Shown: positions 1 through 6,175 of the stretch, piece by piece
Layout: each line of letters begins with the position of its first letter
Numbering within the stretch: position 1 is the stretch's first letter
Assembly: GCA_937138955.1 (NCBI GenBank)
Contig: CAKZPJ010000814.1
Coordinates: 1-13,344 of the forward strand
Source: an uncultured Flammeovirgaceae bacterium
GTDB taxonomy: Bacteria > Bacteroidota > Bacteroidia > Cytophagales > Cyclobacteriaceae
Length of the DNA stretch: 13,344 nt
Direction: 5' to 3'
Translations under genes and position numbers: made by a program
The notes under the pieces: generated by a model
Database searches by the model: none
Told to the model about the DNA's origin: nothing
The model's input: only the letters and a program-made list of their open reading frames with translations

Positions 1-78
1 CCCCAAAAGGACAAGTTAAAATGGGTATCTTACGGTCGCCGCGCGATTGTTTTATTGTTCCTTAGTACTTGGAGATAG

Positions 79-1068
79 TTAAGCTTCTATGTGGATCTCG
101 TTATAGTCTAACCAAGACTTAACCATCCCTATATAGTGCTTCAAATAATTCTGGGTTAGGAATATATTAGACCAATCGTCAAAACGTCGCGATTGTACCC
201 CTAAATAGAATATCCATACGGCAAAACCTGCCAACGGCAATAATTTCCTTTCTTCATCGCTTATAGGTGCACAACTCTCGTACCCCGCAAAAAACCTTTC
301 TAGCTTCACTTTAAATAAATTTTTATCTGGTTCAGTATGAAATAACTGCATAGCGAAGTAAGCAGCGTCAAGTAGCAACCAGCCATTACCACAAAAATCA
401 AAGTCAAAGAGGGTAATAGCTTTTTCGTCAATGTTAAAGTTATCGTACCAAATATCCAGATGTACGGCTCCGTGTCGTAGCTGGTTTATATTAGCCTGAC
501 CGAATACATCCACAACATGCGCGCCTGCCTTTTTGACAAATTGCATTTCATTGAGTGACTCAGAATAGTGTTCAGTGGCGTACCGATAAGGATCCTCGGT
601 TAAGACTTTTACGTTATAATTAACTCTCTTCAAAGAATATCCAACTGATACACTATGCAGTTTAGATAGTAAGATACCAACGCTGCAACAATGGTCTTCG
701 CTCAGACTTCTAACTTTCTGTCCTTTAGCGAAAGAGAAAAGAACCGCAAATCGCTCCCCTTCAGGGGCAATTATTCGCTGAATATAATTTCCTGAACTGT
801 CTGATGATGGATACGAAACCATAATGGTATTCTCTTTAAGTATGTTCAGGAATCGAAGCTCCTCCTTAATTTCCATTTCTGACCGCCATCCGTAGCTATA
901 GATTCTAAAAACAAATTGCAAATCACCATCAGCAACCAAATAGCTGTGATTGATTCCAGTTCTCAGAACCTTGCAAATAGCCAGATTGCTTAAGTTGTAT
1001 TTCTTACGGAGTATCAGAACTAGTGCATCCGGTGCCAAAATAGAACTTACTATTGACGATTCTTTCAT
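79..1068 (-). CDS. APH-fold phosphotransferase (aminoglycoside phosphotransferase / homoserine kinase II-like)
   Basis: This 329-residue protein has the small-molecule kinase fold of the APH family. Visible features are a lone basic residue in an ATP-lobe strand (FVFRIY, about 52-57), the catalytic loop HLDIWYDN (about 203-210, with D205 as catalytic base and N210 as metal ligand), and the second metal-binding segment FDFDF (about 221-225). The loop departs from the usual HGDLHxxN but keeps H, D and N. The hydrophobic C-terminal lobe resembles SrkA/YihE and homoserine kinase II-like proteins. The substrate cannot be read from sequence: small alcohols, choline, sugars or protein Ser/Thr are all possible. 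No signal peptide is seen, so it is probably cytoplasmic. It lies 43 bp downstream of the amylase gene on the same strand, so the two may be co-transcribed. Family assignment is secure; substrate is unknown. Resistance should not be inferred. Confidence 0.85.
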   Translation of the reverse strand: MKESSIVSSILAPDALVLILRKKYNLSNLAICKVLRTGINHSYLVADGDLQFVFRIYSYGWRSEMEIKEELRFLNILKENTIMVSYPSSDSSGNYIQRIIAPEGERFAVLFSFAKGQKVRSLSEDHCCSVGILLSKLHSVSVGYSLKRVNYNVKVLTEDPYRYATEHYSESLNEMQFVKKAGAHVVDVFGQANINQLRHGAVHLDIWYDNFNIDEKAITLFDFDFCGNGWLLLDAAYFAMQLFHTEPDKNLFKVKLERFFAGYESCAPISDEERKLLPLAGFAVWIFYLGVQSRRFDDWSNIFLTQNYLKHYIGMVKSWLDYNEIHIEA

Positions 1069-1111
1069 TCTAATTTGCTATAGTCAGTCTCAACGAATGT
1101 TCGCTTAAAAA

Positions 1112-2485
1112 TTAGTTTTGCACAAAAATTAAATACTGCCAAGGCGGTAGCGTAACTGGATTCTCAGTCGATAGATCATAGGACTGCCCAGTGAAGTAAT
1201 CAGAGTAAGTACCGTTTACACTGGCATCGGTAAGCTGTAGCTGCTGAGATTCGCCAGAAAAGTTCATAACTCCCAAGACGGTATTATTCTCTTTCTCCCG
1301 TTTAAAGGCGTACACCTTGCTCCCTTGATTAATACGTTGCGTAAACCCTCCTAGCCCTCCCGCCCATAGGGCTGGATTTTCCTTTTTCAGAGTTACTAGC
1401 TTCGTGTAAAATGGTTGCAACTGCTGGGGGTCGCTCCAATCAATAGTGTCCTTTTCAAAAAATTTCAACCGCTTATCTAATCCTACTTCCTGACCACTGT
1501 AAAGCATTGGAATGCCATAAGCCGAGAAGATAAAAGCAGCGAAGGTTTTATGACCATCTCCGTAACGCTCAAACACAGTACCATTCCAGGAGTTTTCATC
1601 GTGGTTGGTAATCATGGTCATCCGCAGTGGATGCTGTCCATACTCTTGTAAATCTATCTGAATCCAGTTGGCTAAAGTGTCGGCATTGGCTTCGCCCTTT
1701 CCTACTTGGTCAGTCAAATGCAATAGCTCCCAAGCATAAGTTGCGTCAAACTCCAAATGCATACGTGCTCCGTCCCACTCCGCTAGCCAAAATAAATCTT
1801 TGATTGGATCAAGCTCAGCAGTCGCTTCTTCCCAGAAATACAGTGGAATTTCGTGTCCGGCGTGGTCACAGCGGAAACCATCAATATCAAGTTCTTCTAC
1901 CCAGTACTTCATATCAGCAATCATCGCTTGGCGGGTGTCAGGATTGGTATGATCTAATAGAGCAATATCAGTCCAGTCGGCTTCGTACACGATATTACCC
2001 GCCTCATCTTGGGCATAATAATCAGGGTGCTCGATAATCCAAGGATGATCCCAGGCAGTATGGTTCGGAACCCAGTCTAAGATCACATACATCCCCATCT
2101 CGTGAGCCGTATTTATTAGGTGTTGAAAATCATCTTCGGTACCAAATTCAGGATTTACCGTACGGTAGTCGCTAATAGAATAATAGCTTCCTAGTGGTCC
2201 CTTACGATTTTTTTTACCAATGGGCTGTACCGGCATAATCCATAAAATGCCAATACCCATATCCTGCAATCGGGGCAAATCTTCAATAAAGGCCCCAATA
2301 GTTCCTTCGGGGGTATGTTGACGAATGTTCACTTCGTATACGGTAAGAGGTGCTGCTTTCTCAGGAAATTGTTTAGTAGTAACTTCTGCCTCTACTACTT
2401 CTACTTCATTGGCTGGGCTAGCCTGGGGCTGACAAGCGGCAATAAATAATGTCAGGAATAGTCCCGAGATAATCATTAATTTCAT
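1112..2485 (-). CDS. GH13 alpha-amylase-family lipoprotein
   Basis: The gene encodes a 457-residue glycoside hydrolase of family 13, expected to cleave alpha-1,4-glucans or related oligosaccharides. The N-terminus is a lipoprotein signal peptide with lipobox IAAC and lipidated Cys18, followed by an acidic, Ala/Pro-rich linker, so the enzyme should be membrane-anchored in the periplasm or at the cell surface. The four GH13 regions are visible: DWVPNH (137-142), GFRCDH with nucleophile D207, LAEW with acid/base E236, and TNHDE with D296. A C-terminal beta-sandwich (about 375-457) completes the usual domain C. No extra carbohydrate-binding module is present. It sits upstream of the APH-type kinase gene and divergent from the rhodopsin gene. 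No SusC/SusD genes are adjacent, so it is not part of a visible polysaccharide-utilisation locus. The exact substrate is not determined. Confidence 0.95.
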   Translation of the reverse strand: MKLMIISGLFLTLFIAACQPQASPANEVEVVEAEVTTKQFPEKAAPLTVYEVNIRQHTPEGTIGAFIEDLPRLQDMGIGILWIMPVQPIGKKNRKGPLGSYYSISDYRTVNPEFGTEDDFQHLINTAHEMGMYVILDWVPNHTAWDHPWIIEHPDYYAQDEAGNIVYEADWTDIALLDHTNPDTRQAMIADMKYWVEELDIDGFRCDHAGHEIPLYFWEEATAELDPIKDLFWLAEWDGARMHLEFDATYAWELLHLTDQVGKGEANADTLANWIQIDLQEYGQHPLRMTMITNHDENSWNGTVFERYGDGHKTFAAFIFSAYGIPMLYSGQEVGLDKRLKFFEKDTIDWSDPQQLQPFYTKLVTLKKENPALWAGGLGGFTQRINQGSKVYAFKREKENNTVLGVMNFSGESQQLQLTDASVNGTYSDYFTGQSYDLSTENPVTLPPWQYLIFVQN

Positions 2486-2595
2486 AATAAGTGTAGTGTA
2501 ATTCCTATTTAAGTTGCAAAATAGAAAATATTTATCAGGAATGGTGCTAATTACTAAGACGAAAAAGTATAGCTAATTTGCTACGTAGTCAATCG

Positions 2596-2625
2596 TTTGA
2601 ATCTTACCCAATCATCATTAATTTG
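2596..2625 (+). promoter_or_regulatory. candidate Bacteroidota-type promoter for the rhodopsin gene
   Basis: A TTTG at 2596-2599 is followed after 18 bp by TTAATTTG at 2618-2625. This matches the Bacteroidota consensus TTTG (-33) and TAnnTTTG (-7) at 7 of 8 positions of the -7 box. It would give a 5' leader of about 90 nt before the rhodopsin start at 2723. The consensus is established for the phylum; its use here is inference. The rest of the 2486-2722 spacer shows no gene, and I see no clear promoter for the divergent amylase gene. Confidence 0.35.
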
Positions 2626-2722
2626 TATAATTATCTGCTGAGATTTTTTAAACAAAACCCGCAGTCTATCATTAGTAATAGTACGATTATTCCACGATTT
2701 TTTATCTAACTCACGAATCCCT

Positions 2723-3583
2723 ATGAACGAATTAGGAAACGCTACTTTTGAGAATTATGTAGGCCTAGAGCAAGGCTACTCTGAAATGGCTTATCAAATG
2801 GTTGCTCATGTACTTACGCTAGGATACGCTGTTATGCTAGCTTCCTTATTGTACTTTGTGCTCACCCTGAAACAGGTTGCCCCTAAGTACCGAATGTCAA
2901 ATATACTGTCGGTAGTGGTAATGGTTTCAGCTTTCTTACTGCTTTACGTGCAGGCGCAAAACTGGACTACTGCCTTTGAATTCGATATTGAACGAGGTAA
3001 ATATTACCTCGCTTCCGGTGCCGACTTATTTAACAACGGCTACCGCTACTTAAACTGGTTGATTGACGTACCCATGCTATTGTTCCAGATTTTGTTCGTG
3101 GTGTCACTAACCAAGAGTAATTTTTCCAGTGTGCGAAATCAATTTTGGGTATCTGGTACGCTGATGATTGTCACTGGCTATATCGGTCAATTCTACGAAG
3201 TGACTGACTTTATAAAATTTGCCATCTGGGGAGCCATCTCTACTGTGTTTTTTGGCCATATTCTGTGGTTAATGCGTAAAGTAGTTCGCGAAGGAAAGGA
3301 AGGAATTCCAGCTAACGCTAAAAGTACGTTGAGTGCCATTTGGGTATTGTTCTTAGTTTCCTGGATGCTGTATCCTGGTGCTTACCTTATGCCCCATTTA
3401 CTAGGTATCAATGGTGCGTTTTTTAATGAAATCGGAGTAGTAGCTCGAGAGATCACCTACACTATTGCTGATATATCGTCCAAAGTAATTTATGGAGTAC
3501 TACTAGGAGTAGCCGCTCAACAATTGAGTAAAGCCGAAGGATACGTATACGAAAGTCAAGACGCAGAAAAATTCAAGGCTTAG
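2723..3583 (+). CDS. light-driven sodium-pumping rhodopsin (KR2/NaR type, NDQ motif)
   Basis: This 286-residue seven-helix microbial rhodopsin should pump Na+ out of the cell under green light, and H+ when Na+ is absent, as known for the KR2 family. Helix C reads RYLNWLIDVPMLLFQ, giving the NDQ triad N111, D115, Q122 in place of the D-T-D or D-T-E of proton pumps. The retinal Schiff-base lysine is K254 in DISSKVIYG, with counter-region D250. Other KR2 landmarks are also present: H29 (subunit interface), N60 and G262 (cytoplasmic ion-uptake cavity), S69, D101 (surface Na+ site), R108 and R242 (extracellular gate). L119 at the spectral-tuning position suggests green absorption. The N-terminus MNELGNATFENY aligns with the KR2 start, so the ATG at 2723 is right, although no Shine-Dalgarno precedes it. 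No retinal- or carotenoid-synthesis gene is adjacent. It has its own terminator and is monocistronic. Confidence 0.97.
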   Translation: MNELGNATFENYVGLEQGYSEMAYQMVAHVLTLGYAVMLASLLYFVLTLKQVAPKYRMSNILSVVVMVSAFLLLYVQAQNWTTAFEFDIERGKYYLASGADLFNNGYRYLNWLIDVPMLLFQILFVVSLTKSNFSSVRNQFWVSGTLMIVTGYIGQFYEVTDFIKFAIWGAISTVFFGHILWLMRKVVREGKEGIPANAKSTLSAIWVLFLVSWMLYPGAYLMPHLLGINGAFFNEIGVVAREITYTIADISSKVIYGVLLGVAAQQLSKAEGYVYESQDAEKFKA

Positions 3584-3618
3584 TTCTAGACAGACAGTAC
3601 TTTATCATTCTATTGAAG

Positions 3619-3658
3619 GTTAGCTAATGAGTATAGATCTTATTAGCTAACTTTTTTT
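3619..3658 (+). terminator. intrinsic terminator of the rhodopsin gene
   Basis: A perfect 10-bp stem, GTTAGCTAAT (3619-3628) with ATTAGCTAAC (3642-3651), closes a 13-nt loop and is followed directly by seven T (3652-3658). A G-T pair and two A-T pairs can extend the stem outward. The T tract exists only on the plus strand, so this terminates the rhodopsin transcript and not the converging SDR gene. Confidence 0.88.
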
Positions 3659-3736
3659 ATTTCCAGTCAGCCACAATCACAAAATGGGTTAATATCAAAT
3701 TTGGCTGTATTTCTTGCAGATAATTAGCCGTTTAAA

Positions 3737-4741
3737 CTAAGAGCGAAGTAAATAAACAAATCCAGCAACGCTCAGTGCTACTCCGGCGGCCACTGCTGCT
3801 GTTGTTCCCCGGTGCGTAGTTGCCTGCACTTCCAGGCTATCACCCTTAGCTTCATCGTCAAATGAGCCATGAGCACCCCGGTCTTCAGAAATTGGTTCCC
3901 ATAAATTATTTGGGCGGTCGAAATCCTCTGGCTGATCGGTTTGCTGTCCTGAGTAGCCTACTTTGGCTAAGAAACGATCTAGTACAGCGGGAATAAAAGT
4001 GTTACCTAATGATGTTTGCAGCGGTCCCATTCCCACAAATACTGAGCGACGTTTGTTATGAGCAGCATAATAAATAGCGCGAGCCGGTACTTCGGGCTGG
4101 TAAATTTTACCCATTGGTTTACCTTTTTTCGGCAAGCGAGATTTCACCCAGTTAAACTGCGTGGTATTGATAGCTGATAGATGCACCATAGTGAGATGTA
4201 CATTGCTGTCATCATGAAACAATTCGGAACGAACTGAATCAAAAAAGCCATTAGTAGCATGTTTGGAAGCACAGTACGCTGATTGAAGAGGAATTCCTCG
4301 ATAGGCTAATGCGGAGCCAACCAGTACAATAGTGCCTTGGTTACGCGGTTTCATTCGCTTAAGAGCAGCCATTGTTCCGTAGACCATCCCTAGAAAAGTA
4401 ACATCTACTACTCGCTCAAATTCTTCGGCAGTCATTTGCTCAAAGGGAGAAAATACACTTTGCATAGCGTTATTCACCCAAACATCAATTGAACCGAATG
4501 TGTCTTCTACCTGCTGGGCGGCACTTTCTACCTGAGCATGGTCCGATACATCAGTTCTAATAACTAAAGCTTCGCCACCTAAGGCTTCCACGTCACGACG
4601 GGCTCCTTCTAGTCCTTCTTCTCCGCGAGCAAGCAGAGCGACCTTATATCCGCTTTTGGCAAATGCACGGGCGGTAGCGCGACCTACTCCGCCAGAGGCT
4701 CCGGTGATGACTACTACCGGAGAAGCAATACGTTCAGGCAT
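3737..4741 (-). CDS. short-chain dehydrogenase/reductase with C-terminal membrane anchor
   Basis: This 334-residue protein has a classical SDR NAD(P)-dependent oxidoreductase domain in its first 250 or so residues. It shows the nucleotide-binding TGASGGVG (13-20), the NNA motif (90-92), and the catalytic S143, Y156 and K160 (YCASK). An Arg near the end of the second strand (R39) favours NADP(H), which is an inference. Beyond the SDR core comes an acidic, Asp/Glu-rich linker (about 268-310), then a hydrophobic Ala/Val-rich segment (about 313-331) ending in RS, which looks like a single tail-type membrane anchor. Most SDRs end near 250-280, so the linker and anchor are the odd part. Substrate is unknown. 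The start is the ATG at 4741. The upstream 56-residue membrane-protein gene on the same strand is 65 bp away and may share its transcript. Confidence 0.92.
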   Translation of the reverse strand: MPERIASPVVVITGASGGVGRATARAFAKSGYKVALLARGEEGLEGARRDVEALGGEALVIRTDVSDHAQVESAAQQVEDTFGSIDVWVNNAMQSVFSPFEQMTAEEFERVVDVTFLGMVYGTMAALKRMKPRNQGTIVLVGSALAYRGIPLQSAYCASKHATNGFFDSVRSELFHDDSNVHLTMVHLSAINTTQFNWVKSRLPKKGKPMGKIYQPEVPARAIYYAAHNKRRSVFVGMGPLQTSLGNTFIPAVLDRFLAKVGYSGQQTDQPEDFDRPNNLWEPISEDRGAHGSFDDEAKGDSLEVQATTHRGTTAAVAAGVALSVAGFVYLLRS

Positions 4742-4806
4742 AAACAGTTGGATTATGTAAGTTTAAAAAATATGTATACGTAAAAATACGCTGAGTGGAT
4801 ATATTC

Positions 4807-4977
4807 CTACTCATTATTAGTATCACCCGGCTGATCCTGACTTTCAGGCTCTACAAAGCTCAAATTATAAAGTACCATAATCAAAATAATGAGAGGTACT
4901 ACGTGCAGTACAAAATCTTGGTGAAGATCTAAAAATAACAGCACATCATTTAGGTTATACAAATTGAACCATTCCAT
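4807..4977 (-). CDS. small single-pass membrane protein, unknown function
   Basis: An ATG at 4977 opens a 56-codon frame ending in TAG at 4807-4809. The product begins MEWFNLYNLND, has one hydrophobic stretch (about residues 22-42, FVLHVVPLIILIMVLYNLS) and ends in a polar acidic tail (EPESQDQPGDTNNE). This reads as a one-helix membrane protein with a short charged tail, not as random sequence. I do not recognise a family. It lies 65 bp upstream of the SDR gene on the same strand; since that enzyme also carries a membrane anchor, a partnership is possible but unproven. No good Shine-Dalgarno is seen, which is common in this phylum. Codon use looks ordinary. It could still be a chance frame. 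Confidence 0.5.
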   Translation of the reverse strand: MEWFNLYNLNDVLLFLDLHQDFVLHVVPLIILIMVLYNLSFVEPESQDQPGDTNNE

Positions 4978-4993
4978 ATTACTAAAAATTATT

Positions 4994-5022
4994 TACCTAC
5001 TAAATAAAAAAATACCTACTAA
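4994..5022. repeat. 10-bp perfect direct repeat upstream of the small membrane-protein gene
   Basis: TACCTACTAA occurs at 4994-5003 and again at 5013-5022, 19 bp apart start to start, just upstream (minus-strand sense) of the start at 4977. The spacing is close to two helical turns, which would suit a regulator binding both copies on one face. Function is inferred only; in this AT-rich spacer a chance repeat cannot be excluded. Confidence 0.35.
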
Positions 5023-5323
5023 CTAGTAGTAATATAAGGTATTCTGATGCAAAATATTGTATCGTCAGCTTATTCAAGCTTCATTATGCTGTAATAAAAA
5101 AGTATAATTATCGATTATAAAAAAATAATCTATTGTGTATAAGATTAAAATTGACTGTATACGGAATAATATTCTGATAGCTATGAAGCATTATAGGATG
5201 TAAGCAAGTTGGCAAGTTGGTTTTCTAGAAATATTCTAATACTAAAATTGCTTATTATACAATATTCCATTTCAGTATTTCTCATCTATAAAAGAGGGTA
5301 AGTGTACTATTTCACCAAACTTC

Positions 5324-5499
5324 CTACTGAAATACTAGCTTGCCAGTCCGTGTAACTACTTGGCTTTGCTGACTATAGAGATAAAAGCGGAAAGGATATA
5401 TACCAGGCATTAAAGTAAATAGAACATCAGTAGCCTATGAACGACGAATAACCGGGCTTTAGTCGTGCTAATTAATATCTCCTTGCCACTTAGATAGAA
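5324..5499 (-). pseudogene. frameshifted remnant of a T9SS type-A C-terminal sorting domain
   Basis: Three short minus-strand segments in successive frames read like the end of a type IX secretion cargo protein. 5499-5455 gives FYLSGKEILISTTKA; skipping one base, 5453-5436 gives GYSSFI; skipping one more base, 5434-5324 gives a segment containing LMPGIYPFRFY and ending TGKLVFQ then TAG. The family signature (LSGKE...GxxxxxxxxLxPGIYxYR...GKLVxQ-stop) is well matched in order and spacing. The two shifts fall at a CCC run (5456-5454) and a GG pair (5435-5434), as expected for single-base insertions in decay. Only about 55 bp separate the remnant from the nuclease stop codon, so the passenger domain has been lost. 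It implies the organism has, or had, a T9SS. An alternative is sequence error, but there is no room for a full gene. Confidence 0.65.
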
Positions 5500-5544
5500 G
5501 GAAAATAATCGTCTAAAAAGCTGTATCCGATGATTAGACTACAA

Positions 5545-5565
5545 CAGAGAGGGTGCTACTCTCTG
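5545..5565. terminator. perfect inverted repeat at the 3' end of the hyp operon; possible terminator
   Basis: CAGAGAG (5545-5551) and CTCTCTG (5559-5565) form a 7-bp perfect stem with a 7-nt loop, and the stop codon of the nuclease gene lies in the loop (5556-5558). On the minus strand the stem is followed by TTGTAGTC, a poor U-tract. On the plus strand it is followed by CTTTTCTTTTTC, which would suit a plus-strand terminator. It may end the operon imperfectly or serve in both directions. Confidence 0.4.
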
Positions 5566-6116
5566 CTTTTCTTTTTCTTAATAGCATCGCGAATACGGGC
5601 AGCACTTTGGTAGTCTTCTTTAGCCAGCAGCTTGGCTAACAAAGCTTCCAGTTTCTCTAAAGGATAGTCAGAAAAGGGTCCTTTTTTATCTACTACGGCT
5701 GATACATTTGAAGCAAAACCTGCCGTACCAAGCACCTCAGAAGTAGTATAAATAGGACAAATAAATCGCACTGATAGTGCTATGGCATCAGAACTTCGCG
5801 CCTCTATTATAATAGTTTTACCTGATGGGCTCTTTAGTTTAAGCTGGGCGTAGAACATAGTTTCCTCCAGCTTGTAAATAAATACCTCTTCCAGTGTAGC
5901 CTGAAGAGCCTCTAATGTTTGTTTAAACAAATCATGAGTGAGCGGACGCTGTGGACGCATATTTTCTAAGGCCATAGCAATAGCTTGGGCTTCAGCCTTA
6001 CCAATAATAATCGGTAAACGGCGTTTGCCAGAACGCTCTTCTAATATCAAAGCGAAATTACCAGGGTGAGATTCACTATCGGTAAGAGCTACTACATCTA
6101 TCGCTATCTTTTCCAT
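5556..6116 (-). CDS. bifunctional nuclease (DUF151) with C-terminal UVR motif
   Basis: This 186-residue protein belongs to the bifunctional nuclease family (DUF151), small proteins with reported DNase/RNase activity in plants and bacteria. The core occupies about residues 1-140 and shows the family hallmarks RRLPIIIGKAEAQAIA (32-47), RPQRPLTHDLF (54-64) and the SSDAIALSVR segment (108-117). The tail (about 152-182, including EDYQSAARIRDAI) is a UvrB/UvrC (UVR) motif, a helical hairpin for protein contact and a common partner of this domain in Bacteroidota. I place the start at the ATG at 6116: an AAGG sits 8 nt upstream, and MEKIAIDV matches the usual family N-terminus. An in-frame TTG at 6143 would add nine residues. 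It is the last gene of the hyp operon, 59 bp after the NHL gene; no known role links it to hydrogenase. Confidence 0.92.
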   Translation of the reverse strand: MEKIAIDVVALTDSESHPGNFALILEERSGKRRLPIIIGKAEAQAIAMALENMRPQRPLTHDLFKQTLEALQATLEEVFIYKLEETMFYAQLKLKSPSGKTIIIEARSSDAIALSVRFICPIYTTSEVLGTAGFASNVSAVVDKKGPFSDYPLEKLEALLAKLLAKEDYQSAARIRDAIKKKKSRE

Positions 6117-6175
6117 AGTCAGTACCTTACTATCTACACGCAATTAAAATTGTTTGAAACGAATACTGGAGTCCA

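Larger units (their letters stand above)
4978..5555. other. AT-rich spacer without an intact gene
   Basis: This 578-bp stretch between the small membrane-protein gene and the bifunctional nuclease gene has no convincing intact coding region; stops are frequent in all frames, especially in the very AT-rich part 4980-5300. It contains the direct repeat at 4994-5022, a short tandem GCAAGTTG repeat near 5203-5219, the degraded T9SS sorting-domain remnant at about 5324-5499, and the inverted repeat at 5545-5565. Confidence 0.7.

Noticed and set aside
1..78. Open plus-strand frame of 25 codons ending in TAG at 76-78, as if the tail of a gene entering from the left
   Set aside because: Too short to separate from chance, and the sequence (ending LLFLSTWR) matches no family I know.
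79..1068. Antibiotic resistance call for the APH-fold kinase
   Set aside because: The family is broad, the catalytic loop is atypical for aminoglycoside kinases, and the context is metabolic.
1804..2037. 77-codon plus-strand frame inside the amylase gene
   Set aside because: Antisense shadow of the conserved GH13 catalytic region.
3660..3736. Possible terminator for the SDR gene (CAGCCA / TGGCTG stem near 3667-3710)
   Set aside because: Stem of 6 bp with a very long loop and no T tract on the minus strand.
5181..5285. Minus-strand frame of 34 codons in the AT-rich spacer
   Set aside because: No start signal, composition follows the AT-rich background, and no recognisable features.
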